A DNA stretch of 64,000 nucleotides from Bacillus sp. T3 (lineage in GTDB: Bacteria > Bacillota > Bacilli > Bacillales > Cytobacillaceae): assembly GCF_033449965.1 (NCBI RefSeq), contig NZ_CP137761.1, forward strand, positions 3,410,001 to 3,474,000, given 5' to 3'. Position 1 is the stretch's first letter. Every line of letters starts with the position of its first letter. Below the pieces are notes generated by a model. The model was not told the origin of the DNA, did no database searches, and saw only the letters and a list, made by a program, of their open reading frames with translations. Shown here one piece after another: positions 9,264 through 17,260 of this stretch. Both the position numbers and the translations under genes were made by a program.

Positions 9264-10962
9264 TTATTTTGTATTAAATACTAAGACAGAATTGCCAATT
9301 GCTATAGCATCGCCTTGCCTTAAAATATAACGTGTAATTCGTTGCCCGTTAACAACCGTTCCCATTGGTGTACCTTTATCAATAAGAACATATTTGCTAC
9401 CCTCTAAAATAATATCGCAATGATTCGGGCCAACCAATTTATCTTTAAATAATACAATAGTGTTTTTTCCATTATTTCCTATGCTTGTTGTTCCAGGTAA
9501 AAACAAGGTATTCTTTACCTTCAAATTCACCCCTAACAACTTTCAGCCAAGCAGCCTTTGCAAACTGTTCAAGTAAACCAATACCTAAGCCAATCAATAA
9601 CCCCATTATAATAATACCAATTGCTCTCGGAATCATTCCTGAATCATTTTCACCAGTATTGGTAGATTGAAAAATGAAGTTAAATATAAATCCACCTACA
9701 AAGCCCCCAGCAAGACCACCAAGGCTACAAAATAAAATTCTTTTCTTTTCGGGTTTTATGAGACCGATTGCAAAGCCTACACCAAGTCCCATAACTCCCC
9801 AACCTAGTCCACGGATAAATGCCGCCCCTATTTCTGTCGATGAATCGAATAGTAAAGTGGAATATATATATTGGGCAATATAACCGCTTACAAACCCAAT
9901 GACAATGGAAATTCCTGCACCAATGCCAAAATACTTAAACGCTTTTTCTTTCGATCCATAATATAATCCTTCGCCAAGCCCTAGCAAAGCACCAAGTCCG
10001 ACAGCGATAAAAGCAGCGAAAAAGGCTGATTCTATTCTAACAGCGTTCTTTATTATTTCTATTCCTTTATCTTCTATTAAACTTCCTTCTAGAATTTTCG
10101 CATATAAATCTTTCAAACTACCGTGTCCCATCCAACCGAGAACCGTATCAGTATTTATTTTAATTAATTCTTGCAACAACCATCCAATAACACCGCCAAT
10201 AAGCCCCCACAATAAACCTTTCATGAGAATGGTTTTGAAATTGATTTTCCGTCCCTTTACTACCCCACCATGTTGTAAAGATTGCATTCGCTGTACGGTT
10301 GGAACAAATTCTATGCCAACAAGATCATCTGCAATAATATCAAAATCATTTCCAATAGGTTTTTCTTCATCGAAAACTGCTGTTATCGTTGTTGCCAGTT
10401 CTTCATTTGTTTTAGACAATTCTTCATCAACTGACTCAGAAATAACTTGACCCTTTTCATCAAATAAATTGATTTCAACCTCGCTAATAGTAGCAGAATA
10501 ATCTACTCTGCGAAGTTCTAAAGTCCCAACAGGGAATATATGTTTGTTTTCCATAGCCCACTGGGCTGCATCGGCAGATAAAGGACTGTATGAATTCCAA
10601 GATTTATACTGTATCATATCACCAATATTGATTATAATATCAGAAAGCGATTCACCAGCACCCCAAATATCACCAATACAAATTTGCCCATCCTTGAAAT
10701 TCGGATGCCAAATGGGTGTTGATATTTTACAAATAGGTTTAAAGCGAGGATATTCTGCATGAAGGGTTATCTCGACCTCGTGACGCCCTAATATTTCAAT
10801 CTTGCCATCAGGCAACAAATAAATTCCATTTACAAAATATGTAATGTTATATTTATCTGGTAATTCATTGTTATTGGGTGCCACTTTAACATAAGAATGT
10901 CCCGCAAACTCTTTTTTGATTTCCTCGTAATCTGAAGATAATCTTCTCATTCTTGCAGTCAT
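9264..10962 (-). CDS. E2 ubiquitin-conjugating (UBC) - six-TM - FHA fusion protein (one frameshift at CCWGG)
   Basis: The corrected length is about 565 residues. Residues 1-170 form a UBC-fold E2 with a His86-Pro87-Asn88 motif and a catalytic cysteine at Cys94 (WHPNFKDGQICIG), spaced as in eukaryotic E2s. A glycine-rich membrane part with six predicted helices spans about 250-475. The end is an FHA domain (about 480-565, SIG..KNTIVLF...GPNHC...GTVVNGQ). The FHA and E2 parts lie in different frames only because of an extra base at 9493-9497; reading CCGG instead of CCTGG joins them (LVFTGTTSIG). The FHA positions for phosphothreonine binding are changed (IGR to IGN, VSR to VGP), so it may bind another ligand. 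The start ATG at 10962 has GGAGG 5 nt upstream and follows the E1 stop at once. Confidence 0.87.
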
Positions 10963-10963
10963 T

Positions 10964-12166
10964 TTATTTCCTCCTATTCGAAACCCCCATAAAGATTTCA
11001 TTTTCATCAGCGGAAAATTCATAATGCTTTGTAACCATACCAGATCGCCCAGATACTACATGCAAAAGGGGTATTCCAATTTCATATAGTGTTTTTTCAA
11101 GATAATCCTCATCACCACTAACACTATGTATACTTTCAAAAGGCATTGTTTTGCTACATTTACTGCAAATAAGCATTTCACCTTTTAGTTTGTGAATAGG
11201 TAAGAATAGCTCCTTTTTATTGCCACATTCACATTTTGATGAAATAGCAATATTTCTATCAAATTCGATAATTGCTTGCTCTCCTAAATCATTTTTGACT
11301 TTTCTTAAGAACGAGGAGAGAGTTGTATTTCTAACGGAATATTCAGTTTCCTCGATGTTCTTATAAATATAGTGGTTTAAACAGTCCACTTTGCGTTGAT
11401 ATTCCACTACATATGAATCGTGCGTAAGCCCATTAAAAACGTAACCTTTTCCCGCGAGCGTAGGCAAATTTCTGTCCGAATGCAAAATTTTTAACATTTC
11501 TTGAACTTCAATACCTGCAATAACCGAAGATGATGTAGGTGTGGTTGGGGTTTTACCCTCAGCCATCTGTTCCTGAGTTAAGAGCGCACATGATTTTCTT
11601 TTATTTATTAATTTCCAGTCGGTTTCAGTCATTGTGCATTCATAACATGCACCGCTCGAAGGAGTAAATACACGTGCAAACCCATTTAATGCCTCAATTG
11701 CACCATCTATCCAAGTAGTATTTACCTTGTAGCAGGATTGATTGATAAAGAGACGGGCTTCGCGATTGTCAAGGCCACCCAACACAACATCTATACGCCG
11801 AAAAACACCAAGACCAATATCGTCAATAACATTTGCATTCAGTGCTATTGCTTTAATATCAGGGTTGATTTCCATGGCACGCTCAGCAGCTATATCCGCC
11901 TTTTTTCTACCTATGTCTTTTGACCTAAAAAGAACTGAACGAGTGAGATTCGTATGCTCAATTGTATCCATATCAACAATAAAAACTGTACCTATTCCAA
12001 GCAATGCAAGGTTTTTGATTAGTTCATTGCCTATAGCTCCAGCACCAACAACCATTATTTTTGCATTTGCAAGTCGTTCTTGCTCCCACCAGCTAATCAA
12101 TTTTAAGCGGCTATATTTATCTTCCTCAAAATCTTCATTTGATAGGTTAATGGTTTCAATACTCAT
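10964..12166 (-). CDS. E1-like ubiquitin-activating enzyme (ThiF/MoeB family) with extra zinc ribbon
   Basis: The 400-residue protein has an adenylating Rossmann domain (about 20-260): nucleotide loop VGAGAIGNELIKN (40-52), acidic DMDTIEHTNLTRS and GRKKADIAAE. The CYEC pair (174-177) is part of a zinc site or crossover loop. Cys193 (KRKSCALL) before the TPTTPTSSSVIAGIEVQE helix is the likely thioester cysteine. A C-terminal extension carries a second four-cysteine cluster (CECG...CSKC, about 320-350). E1 enzymes adenylate the C-terminus of a Ubl and pass it to the E2. The ATG at 12166 (MSIETI) is 4 bp after the Ubl stop; an upstream in-frame start would overlap the Ubl gene. The Ubl-E1-E2 order with near-zero gaps signals one operon. 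Confidence 0.9.
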   Translation of the reverse strand: MSIETINLSNEDFEEDKYSRLKLISWWEQERLANAKIMVVGAGAIGNELIKNLALLGIGTVFIVDMDTIEHTNLTRSVLFRSKDIGRKKADIAAERAMEINPDIKAIALNANVIDDIGLGVFRRIDVVLGGLDNREARLFINQSCYKVNTTWIDGAIEALNGFARVFTPSSGACYECTMTETDWKLINKRKSCALLTQEQMAEGKTPTTPTSSSVIAGIEVQEMLKILHSDRNLPTLAGKGYVFNGLTHDSYVVEYQRKVDCLNHYIYKNIEETEYSVRNTTLSSFLRKVKNDLGEQAIIEFDRNIAISSKCECGNKKELFLPIHKLKGEMLICSKCSKTMPFESIHSVSGDEDYLEKTLYEIGIPLLHVVSGRSGMVTKHYEFSADENEIFMGVSNRRK

Positions 12167-12170
12167 TTGT

Positions 12171-12443
12171 TTAACGTCCTGCCGTAATCTCAGGTTGCAA
12201 ACGAAGAACATCTCCGTCTTTTATACCTGCTTCAGCAAATGTTTGTGTTTCAAGTAATTGGCGGCCGCTCACCTTATGAATAAACTTATAACTGATTGGA
12301 TTACCATCAGGTCCAACAGAAGGCAACTTAATTTTTTCAACCAATTTGACCATAATAATGCCGCATTTAACATCATCCGGCAAACCCACTTTTTGTTCTT
12401 TATTTCCTGTTGCATCAACAATAACTGTATTTACCTGTGCCAT
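12171..12443 (-). CDS. Ubiquitin-like protein of the YukD/EsaB type, C-terminus Ala-Gly-Arg
   Basis: The 90-residue protein has a beta-grasp pattern: VNTVIVDATGNKEQKVGLP hairpin, helix, YKFIHKVSGRQLLETQTFA and a GIKDGDVLRLQPE turn like ubiquitin's final strand. It ends in TAGR, so the glycine usually joined by E1/E2 is one residue from the end. Trimming of the arginine, perhaps by the JAB protein encoded at 6155, would expose Gly. YukD-like proteins occur in type VII secretion loci as unconjugated subunits, but adjacency to E1, E2 and JAB genes favours a conjugated modifier here. The start ATG at 12443 has AAGGAG 8 nt upstream. It is the first gene of the tight operon. Confidence 0.85.
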   Translation of the reverse strand: MAQVNTVIVDATGNKEQKVGLPDDVKCGIIMVKLVEKIKLPSVGPDGNPISYKFIHKVSGRQLLETQTFAEAGIKDGDVLRLQPEITAGR

Positions 12444-12784
12444 TAGTTATTCTCCTTCTTTTCTATTGTTTTTTCTGATATATTAAACAAGCAAAAGCGT
12501 AAGCATTGTTACAAAAAATGCAACCTAAAAATATACATTAATACCTTCATTTGATGTATTTACCGGCAAATGTAAGAGTTTTGATAATATTTAAAGCACT
12601 TATACTTATACCTATATATGCATGCATAATTCCATAAAATAAATCTTTGGGGTTAGGTTGGAATACTTTTTGATATTGTTATACTGGGCAGAAACCGAAG
12701 TTTTCTTCCCATATCAAATTTCTTATTGACATGTTTTTTTATTACATTTTTAGCAATATATAAATGCACCACTAAAAATATTGC

Positions 12785-13579
12785 TTACTTCTTTTTCTCA
12801 TACAGGACTTCCAAACCATTGTCAGGATGATATGTCCAACTCACAGCAACTTGATCGTTTTCTTCTTTTTGCCTTCCGTCAAGGGAGCGTGTCTCTCCCA
12901 TTTTTGCAATTAGATTTTCAGAGAACCCTAACTCCTTATTAGCATCTTTTATCATCTGCATAGCAATTACCGAAAAATCATCTTCAATATCTGAAGGATT
13001 TGTATCTATTTTAAGGTAGCTACCATCCTTAGCAAGTGTACAATAGTCTTCATCCCCGCCAATGCTACTATATACTTTCTTAAAATTAACTTCTGATTTA
13101 AAAGTAAAGATTAATATAACAAGTACAGCAACAGCCGCTAAAATGGCAATTATCGATTTCGATGGAGTTTTCATATTTTCCACAACTGTATTAAATTGAC
13201 CAATTTTTGCTGCAACCGAAGAATCAACTGCTAATCCGGCCTTCTGTCCGCAATTCGTACAAAATTCTTGTCCACTTTGCATTTCTACTCCGCATTTGCC
13301 GCATTTGTTCAATTGTCGGATGTTTCTTGATGAACCACACTTCGGGCAGAATGCCTGCCCATCTCCAAGAGGTGTTCCGCATTTGGAACATGAATCAGTA
13401 ATATTCAAAACTTGCGATTCATGTTGCTGTTCCGAGCATCCAAATGTAGAACATCCTTTATTTTCTGCCCAACACTCTTCATGATGGGGCGTTCCACACG
13501 CAGGACAAAATTTTACTGACACACCATCTTTTAATTCCGTTTTGCAATACGGACAAACCTTGCCAACAAGTTCTTTCAT
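12785..13579 (-). CDS. RING-finger, double zinc-ribbon membrane protein (paralogue of 7361-8137)
   Basis: The 264-residue protein starts with a RING-like clef: Cys9/Cys12, Cys25/Cys28, His32/His33, Cys36, Cys43/Cys48 (CPACGTPHHEECWAENKGC). Two zinc ribbons follow (CSKC...CPKCG, CGKC...CTNCG), then one membrane helix (about 143-160) and a C-terminal domain of about 100 residues that should lie outside the cell. Its first 50 residues closely match the other RING protein of the island. It is the most upstream island gene, 341 bp before the Ubl gene, so it may have its own promoter. The topology suits an external sensor that passes a signal to a cytoplasmic RING. E3 function is inference. Confidence 0.82.
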   Translation of the reverse strand: MKELVGKVCPYCKTELKDGVSVKFCPACGTPHHEECWAENKGCSTFGCSEQQHESQVLNITDSCSKCGTPLGDGQAFCPKCGSSRNIRQLNKCGKCGVEMQSGQEFCTNCGQKAGLAVDSSVAAKIGQFNTVVENMKTPSKSIIAILAAVAVLVILIFTFKSEVNFKKVYSSIGGDEDYCTLAKDGSYLKIDTNPSDIEDDFSVIAMQMIKDANKELGFSENLIAKMGETRSLDGRQKEENDQVAVSWTYHPDNGLEVLYEKKK

Positions 13580-14427
13580 AATGATTCTCCTCTTCTATCT
13601 ATTTTGTTGTTGCTCTAACCAATGTGTAAAATATGAATTCATTCATGTATTTCGAAAGTAAAATTTAAGCGATTGTACACAGGCTATTATTTTTGTATCC
13701 GCTTTCATGGATATCGCATTAGAGGCCTTCTCTATAAGAATGTCTGGATTGGATATACGTAAAAGGAGTATTGCCCAATGGTCATTTCATTTCCATGAAA
13801 AGGATAATCAACATTAATTAGGTACCCATCGTTTACCATGAGTTTCACCATCAAATCTTTTCTTCTATCTAATTGTTCGTTTTACTTTTAGTTAGTTTCA
13901 TTGCTAAAGGATATATGAATTTTTTAGAAATTAAATAAACCAGAAAAGCCTCTCCACATCCATAATTATTGGTACGCGAAGAGGTCGGAGTATACTAATA
14001 TTCTTTTATCCAAAAAGTAAGTCAAAAGATAATTACTAATTTTCTAAAAAAGTAATTTCCGCCTTCTTTTGTTAATTCTTTTATAGTTCCCCTCCAGCAA
14101 TCAGATTCAATATTTCTTGTAATCGTTCATTATCAACTTGGTTCAAGCATTTGACTACTTTTCTGGTTCTACAGCTCCCTAAGATAATTAAATTCCTTAC
14201 ATTTTTTCTTTATTTTACCATAACGTATATATTGTAATTGTGAAACAATTTCAACAATTTTTTAATATTATGGAGCAATTTAGTATCTCGCTGATTATCC
14301 ATTAGGTGTCAAATAAAATTGCCTATTGAATATAAAGGCATTATGAACGGTGCCTAGTCACATCCCGAAAAATCTTGTTCCACATTAAAGTTCCACAAGC
14401 CAAATAGCAAATTTTTCATTAAATGGC
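13580..14427. other. AT-rich island end without a clear gene; possible broken small ORF
   Basis: No convincing gene is seen over about 850 bp. On the minus strand, 13852-13732 encodes 39 codons from ATG (NDGYLINVDYPFHGNEMTIG region). A neighbouring frame continues to a stop at 13643 (EKASNAISMKADTKIIACV). Together they could be a small protein of about 70 residues broken by one indel; there is no CCGG at the break, so it is unlike the artefact frameshifts. The rest shows nothing I recognise. An integrase gene, which would be expected near an att site, is absent. Confidence 0.4.
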
Positions 14428-14462
14428 AAAAACCGCACAGGTAAAAATCCACCGTGCGGTTA
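14428..14462 (-). terminator. Terminator of tRNA-Sec
   Basis: The inverted repeat AACCGCAC...GTGCGGTT with a 15-nt loop is followed by a T run on the minus strand, 24 bp beyond the tRNA 3' end. A near-copy stands at 5506-5533 beside the truncated tRNA. Confidence 0.85.
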
Positions 14463-14485
14463 AATATGTATTAATAACATCAATT

Positions 14486-14582
14486 TGGCGGGACTGCCTG
14501 GGAATCGAACCCAGCTATCCTGGCACGCAGGACACAGACGGTTTTGAAGACCGCGGAGGACACCAGTACCCCACTCAGCCCC
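14486..14582 (-). tRNA. selC: Selenocysteine tRNA, anticodon UCA, CCA encoded
   Basis: The 97-nt molecule has the features of bacterial tRNA-Sec. The acceptor arm GGGGCUG pairs with CAGUCCC and is followed by GCCA. The D arm is extended, the anticodon loop is CUUCAAA (anticodon UCA) on stem CGGU/ACCG, the long variable arm has the UCCUG/CAGGA stem, and the T arm is CUGGG/CCCAG. The organism should therefore carry selA, selB and selD elsewhere and decode some UGA codons as selenocysteine; tRNA-Sec is uncommon in Bacillaceae. Its 3' half is the att core of the island at 5561-14549, and the gene stays intact after insertion. A consensus-like promoter lies at 14607-14635. Confidence 0.93.
14487..14549 (-). 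repeat. Attachment-site copy inside the intact tRNA-Sec
   Basis: This is the partner of the repeat at 5561-5623: 61 of 63 bases are identical, running from the anticodon loop to the 3' end. The two differences form an exchanged base pair in the variable arm. Confidence 0.88.
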
Positions 14583-14606
14583 ATATTTAATAGGAAGACA
14601 AGTTTC

Positions 14607-14635
14607 ATTATACTAGGATATTTCATTGTTTACAA
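14607..14635 (-). promoter_or_regulatory. Sigma-A promoter of tRNA-Sec
   Basis: On the minus strand TTGTAA and TATAAT are separated by 17 bp, with the -10 box 25 bp before the tRNA 5' end. This is a near-consensus vegetative promoter. Confidence 0.75.
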
Positions 14636-14823
14636 CTTCAAAATGAAAAGAATGACGGATTTTGTCGTCACTCCCAATTACTTGTCATTTATTCGTCAAA
14701 CAGACTATAATGAAATTAATTACAGGCAGAAAATTTTGCATATTCTATCCGGGACTTTTGTGTTTCGATAATAGAATTGCACTTTTGCTTGGCCAAAAAT
14801 ATTGATTTTTGTAGGTGAACGGT

Positions 14824-15252
14824 ATGCTCCAGGATTATTTTATGTGGTTTATCGCCTTTTGGTGTGTGGTCATGGTTGGATTGATGACCATTGGCGGTTA
14901 TTTTATGTTTCGTAAATTTCTTAAGAAGCTTCCGAAAGATGACGGAAAGTCGGATATGGATTGGGAGCTACATTATATTAACGAAACAATCGAGCTTTGG
15001 GGTGAGGAGCAAAAGGCGTTCCTTAATGATTTAGTCAGTCCTGTGCCCGAATTGTTTCGCGATGTGGCAAAGCAGAAAATTGCTGGGAAGATTGGCGAGC
15101 TGGCCTTGAATGAAAATGCGAAGGCGATTACGGAGGATTTGATTATTCGTGGCTATATTTTGGCGACTCCAAAACGGGATCATAAATTTTTGCGCAAAAA
15201 AATGGACGAGCGCAAAATTGACCTTAACCCCTATGAAAGTTTATTTTTATAA
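14824..15252 (+). CDS. yneK: DUF2621 membrane protein YneK
   Basis: The 142-residue protein has one N-terminal membrane segment (about 5-27), a KKLPKDDGKSDMDWELHYIN stretch and a helical cytoplasmic part. This matches the YneK/DUF2621 family of Bacilli, whose function is unknown. The ATG at 14824 follows AGGTG by 6 nt; the in-frame GTG at 14815 is less likely. It converges on ccdC with a shared terminator, as yneK sits beside ccdC (yneJ) in B. subtilis. This gene restores the backbone order right after the island, which shows the island's right boundary is the tRNA gene. Confidence 0.85.
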   Translation: MLQDYFMWFIAFWCVVMVGLMTIGGYFMFRKFLKKLPKDDGKSDMDWELHYINETIELWGEEQKAFLNDLVSPVPELFRDVAKQKIAGKIGELALNENAKAITEDLIIRGYILATPKRDHKFLRKKMDERKIDLNPYESLFL

Positions 15253-15256
15253 GAAC

Positions 15257-15294
15257 ACAAAAGCACCGAACAAAAGCGTTCGGTGCTTTTTTTA
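15257..15294. terminator. Bidirectional terminator between yneK and ccdC
   Basis: AAAAGCACCGAAC...GTTCGGTGCTTTTTTT forms a 12-bp stem with A and T runs on either side, so it can stop transcription from both converging genes. Confidence 0.9.
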
Positions 15295-15783
15295 AACTGT
15301 TTTTGCGCTCGTTGCGGTGCCGTGTAATTGCAGGTATAGCTTGCGATAATTAAGATACATGGCGACGCGCCACGGAACGATCATTCCAAAGGCAAGGATC
15401 CAGAACATTCCACCTAGCTCACCGACATCGATTGTTGCGCTTAAGTACGATTTTAAGACAATCCGGAGTACTAGTAGTCCGATTAAAATGAACGCAAACG
15501 CTTTTGAAGGCTTGAGGTAAATATCTTGATCACGAATTTCAAATTTAGACGTTTTGATTAACAAAATCGAAAAGACCATTCCAACAGATGCTGCTTCAAT
15601 GACCTCAAGGAAGGTAACCTGAAACATTGGAAAGAAAAACATTAAAGCTCCAGTACTCATAAACACAGGTGGTAGGATTATCTTTTTTGCACTAGCTGGT
15701 TTTTTTGCGGACCGGAATCTCATAATCATGACGAAAACACCCATAAAGACCGCAAATACTGAAGAAAGAACGACCCAGTTCAT
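15292..15783 (-). CDS. ccdC: CcdC membrane protein (YneJ)
   Basis: The roughly 163-residue integral membrane protein has five predicted helices, matching CcdC/YneJ. The gene is linked to ccdA in Bacillus, but CcdC is not required for cytochrome c maturation there. I prefer the ATG at 15783 (MNWVVLSS) because the protein then begins with its first membrane helix; an ATG nine bases earlier and a longer frame to 15867 are possible. The yneI gene that separates ccdA and ccdC in B. subtilis is missing here; the two are about 170 bp apart. Confidence 0.82.
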   Translation of the reverse strand: MNWVVLSSVFAVFMGVFVMIMRFRSAKKPASAKKIILPPVFMSTGALMFFFPMFQVTFLEVIEAASVGMVFSILLIKTSKFEIRDQDIYLKPSKAFAFILIGLLVLRIVLKSYLSATIDVGELGGMFWILAFGMIVPWRVAMYLNYRKLYLQLHGTATSAKTV

Positions 15784-15952
15784 ATTAAACATCCCATCTT
15801 TTAAGTTTACACTAACATTATATACAAAACTGTAAAAAAGAAAATACTTTTGCTCAAAAGAAGCCATTTAAGAATTAACTCAAATGGCTTTTTCTGACTC
15901 CTGGAAAAGGTGAATTGTCTTTAATACAGGTCTTTCATTTTAACCATTAAAC

Positions 15953-16669
15953 TTAGAAACCAGTGAATCCACCGGTAAATTGCTGGATAAAAATAATAAT
16001 TTTTGTCATCCAATCAAAGAACAAAATGATCCCCATCACAATCATAATGTAGCCACCAATTTTCATGATTTTAACATTGTTGCGACGAATCCATTGCATT
16101 CTGCCAATGAAGAATGAAAGGATAAAGAAAGGAATCGCAAAACCAAGTAAATAAGCAATCATATACAGCATGCCAGAGCTTGGATTTGTACTTGCAAGTG
16201 AAATTACCACACCAAGGATTGGACCTGTACATGGAGTCCAGCCCGCAGCGAACGCCATCCCAATTAAAATCGAGCCAACGTAGCCAGAAGGTCGATTCTT
16301 GATTTCAAAGCGTCTTTCCTTCATTAAAAATTCAGGTTTGAAAACGCCAACAATTACTAATCCGAATAAAACGATGAAAATCGCCCCGATTTGGCGAATA
16401 AAATCATTGTATTCTCGGAAAAATGTCCCGATAAATGAAGTCGCAAAGCCCAAAGCAATAAAGATAATCGAAAAACCGATTAGGAAAAATAATGTATGTA
16501 GCAAACTGCGTTTTTGCAGCATCCCATTTTCACTTTTTAACTCTCCAACAGACATCCCAGTTATATATGAAAGGAAAGCCGGATATAATGGTAAACAACA
16601 CGGTGAAATAAAGCTTAAAAACCCTGCACCGAGTGCTATAAAAATATTAATATCTTCCAATTCGTACAC
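15953..16669 (-). CDS. ccdA: Cytochrome c biogenesis thiol-disulfide transporter CcdA
   Basis: The 238-residue protein has six membrane helices and the two conserved cysteine motifs of CcdA/DsbD-beta: SPCCLPLYPAFLSY near residue 22 and GWTPCTGP near residue 145. CcdA moves reducing equivalents from cytoplasmic thioredoxin across the membrane for cytochrome c maturation and for spore cortex formation. The start is taken as GTG at 16669; a TTG a few codons on is an alternative because the AAAAGGGATG stretch is equidistant. It is transcribed towards ccdC. Confidence 0.9.
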   Translation of the reverse strand: MYELEDINIFIALGAGFLSFISPCCLPLYPAFLSYITGMSVGELKSENGMLQKRSLLHTLFFLIGFSIIFIALGFATSFIGTFFREYNDFIRQIGAIFIVLFGLVIVGVFKPEFLMKERRFEIKNRPSGYVGSILIGMAFAAGWTPCTGPILGVVISLASTNPSSGMLYMIAYLLGFAIPFFILSFFIGRMQWIRRNNVKIMKIGGYIMIVMGIILFFDWMTKIIIFIQQFTGGFTGF

Positions 16670-16851
16670 ATCCCTTTTCTACATTTGTCCTTAACCCATT
16701 CTACCAAATCTATTTTGCGAATGGTACCTATGATGCTGTGAACAATTCATGTCTTGTAACGTAAATTGTTTAATTACTGTAAAAACAGTTAAAACACTTG
16801 TGACAAAAGAACGAATTGTGTATTGAATGTATATTTTTGTTAAATTTGTCT

Positions 16852-16880
16852 TTGAATTTGCAGTTATTCTTCGTTATAAT
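16852..16880 (+). promoter_or_regulatory. Probable sigma-A promoter of the Spo0E-like gene
   Basis: TTGAAT and a perfect TATAAT are 17 bp apart and read towards the gene at 17025, leaving a leader of about 140 bp. The 16670-17024 interval otherwise holds nothing I recognise. Confidence 0.55.
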
Positions 16881-17024
16881 GATGATTGTGTGAAAGAAAT
16901 TGTGAGTCTCTTCACAGATATTCTTTTTATTTCGAAGATTGAAATTCAGTTCGTTCGTGTTGAATACCTACAACAGAAATATACAGAGTATTATGTAGTT
17001 TTCTAATTAAGAGTGAAAGGAATT

Positions 17025-17201
17025 ATGATAGTGCTAAAACATGAACTGCTTACATTAATTGAACAGAAGCGTGCAGAGCTCATTTCAGTAGTTTCAAAAA
17101 ATGGATTAAGCTCATTGGACGCTGTGCAACACAGTCAGGAACTTGATGATCTTCTCAACAAGTACAACAATATATATATAAAGAAAATCCAAACAAATTA
17201 A
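17025..17201 (+). CDS. Spo0E-family aspartyl-phosphate phosphatase
   Basis: The 58-residue protein is a two-helix hairpin with the family signature SQELDDLLN (about residues 42-50). Spo0E-type proteins dephosphorylate Spo0A~P and so delay sporulation; B. subtilis has Spo0E, YisI, YnzD and others. The location within the yne region favours a YnzD-like member, but paralogues are hard to separate at this length, so I give no symbol. The start ATG at 17025 (MIVLKHE) has AAAGGA 4 nt before it. A weak hairpin with T run follows at about 17204-17240. Confidence 0.85.
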   Translation: MIVLKHELLTLIEQKRAELISVVSKNGLSSLDAVQHSQELDDLLNKYNNIYIKKIQTN

Positions 17202-17260
17202 CAAGCAAGCTGGAACTAAATCGCCAACCTGCTTTTATTTTTGCCTATTTACGAAAAATG

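Larger units (their letters stand above)
5561..14549. mobile_element. Genomic island in tRNA-Sec carrying a ubiquitin-like conjugation system
   Basis: The roughly 9-kb segment lies between the direct repeats of the tRNA-Sec 3' half (5561-5623 and 14487-14549). The intact tRNA is at the right end, as when an element inserts into the 3' part of a tRNA gene and rebuilds it. All seven convincing genes inside read on the minus strand and the DNA is visibly more AT-rich than the flanking backbone. No integrase, excisionase, relaxase or replication gene is visible, so the island is either mobilised in trans or a stranded remnant. Left-end DNA (5624-6154) holds only short gene relics. The boundaries rest on the repeat, which is seen directly; mobility is inferred. 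Confidence 0.8.

Noticed and set aside
12171..12443. YukD subunit of a type VII secretion locus
   Set aside because: No EssC, EsxA/B or other type VII genes in the island; E1, E2 and JAB are adjacent instead.
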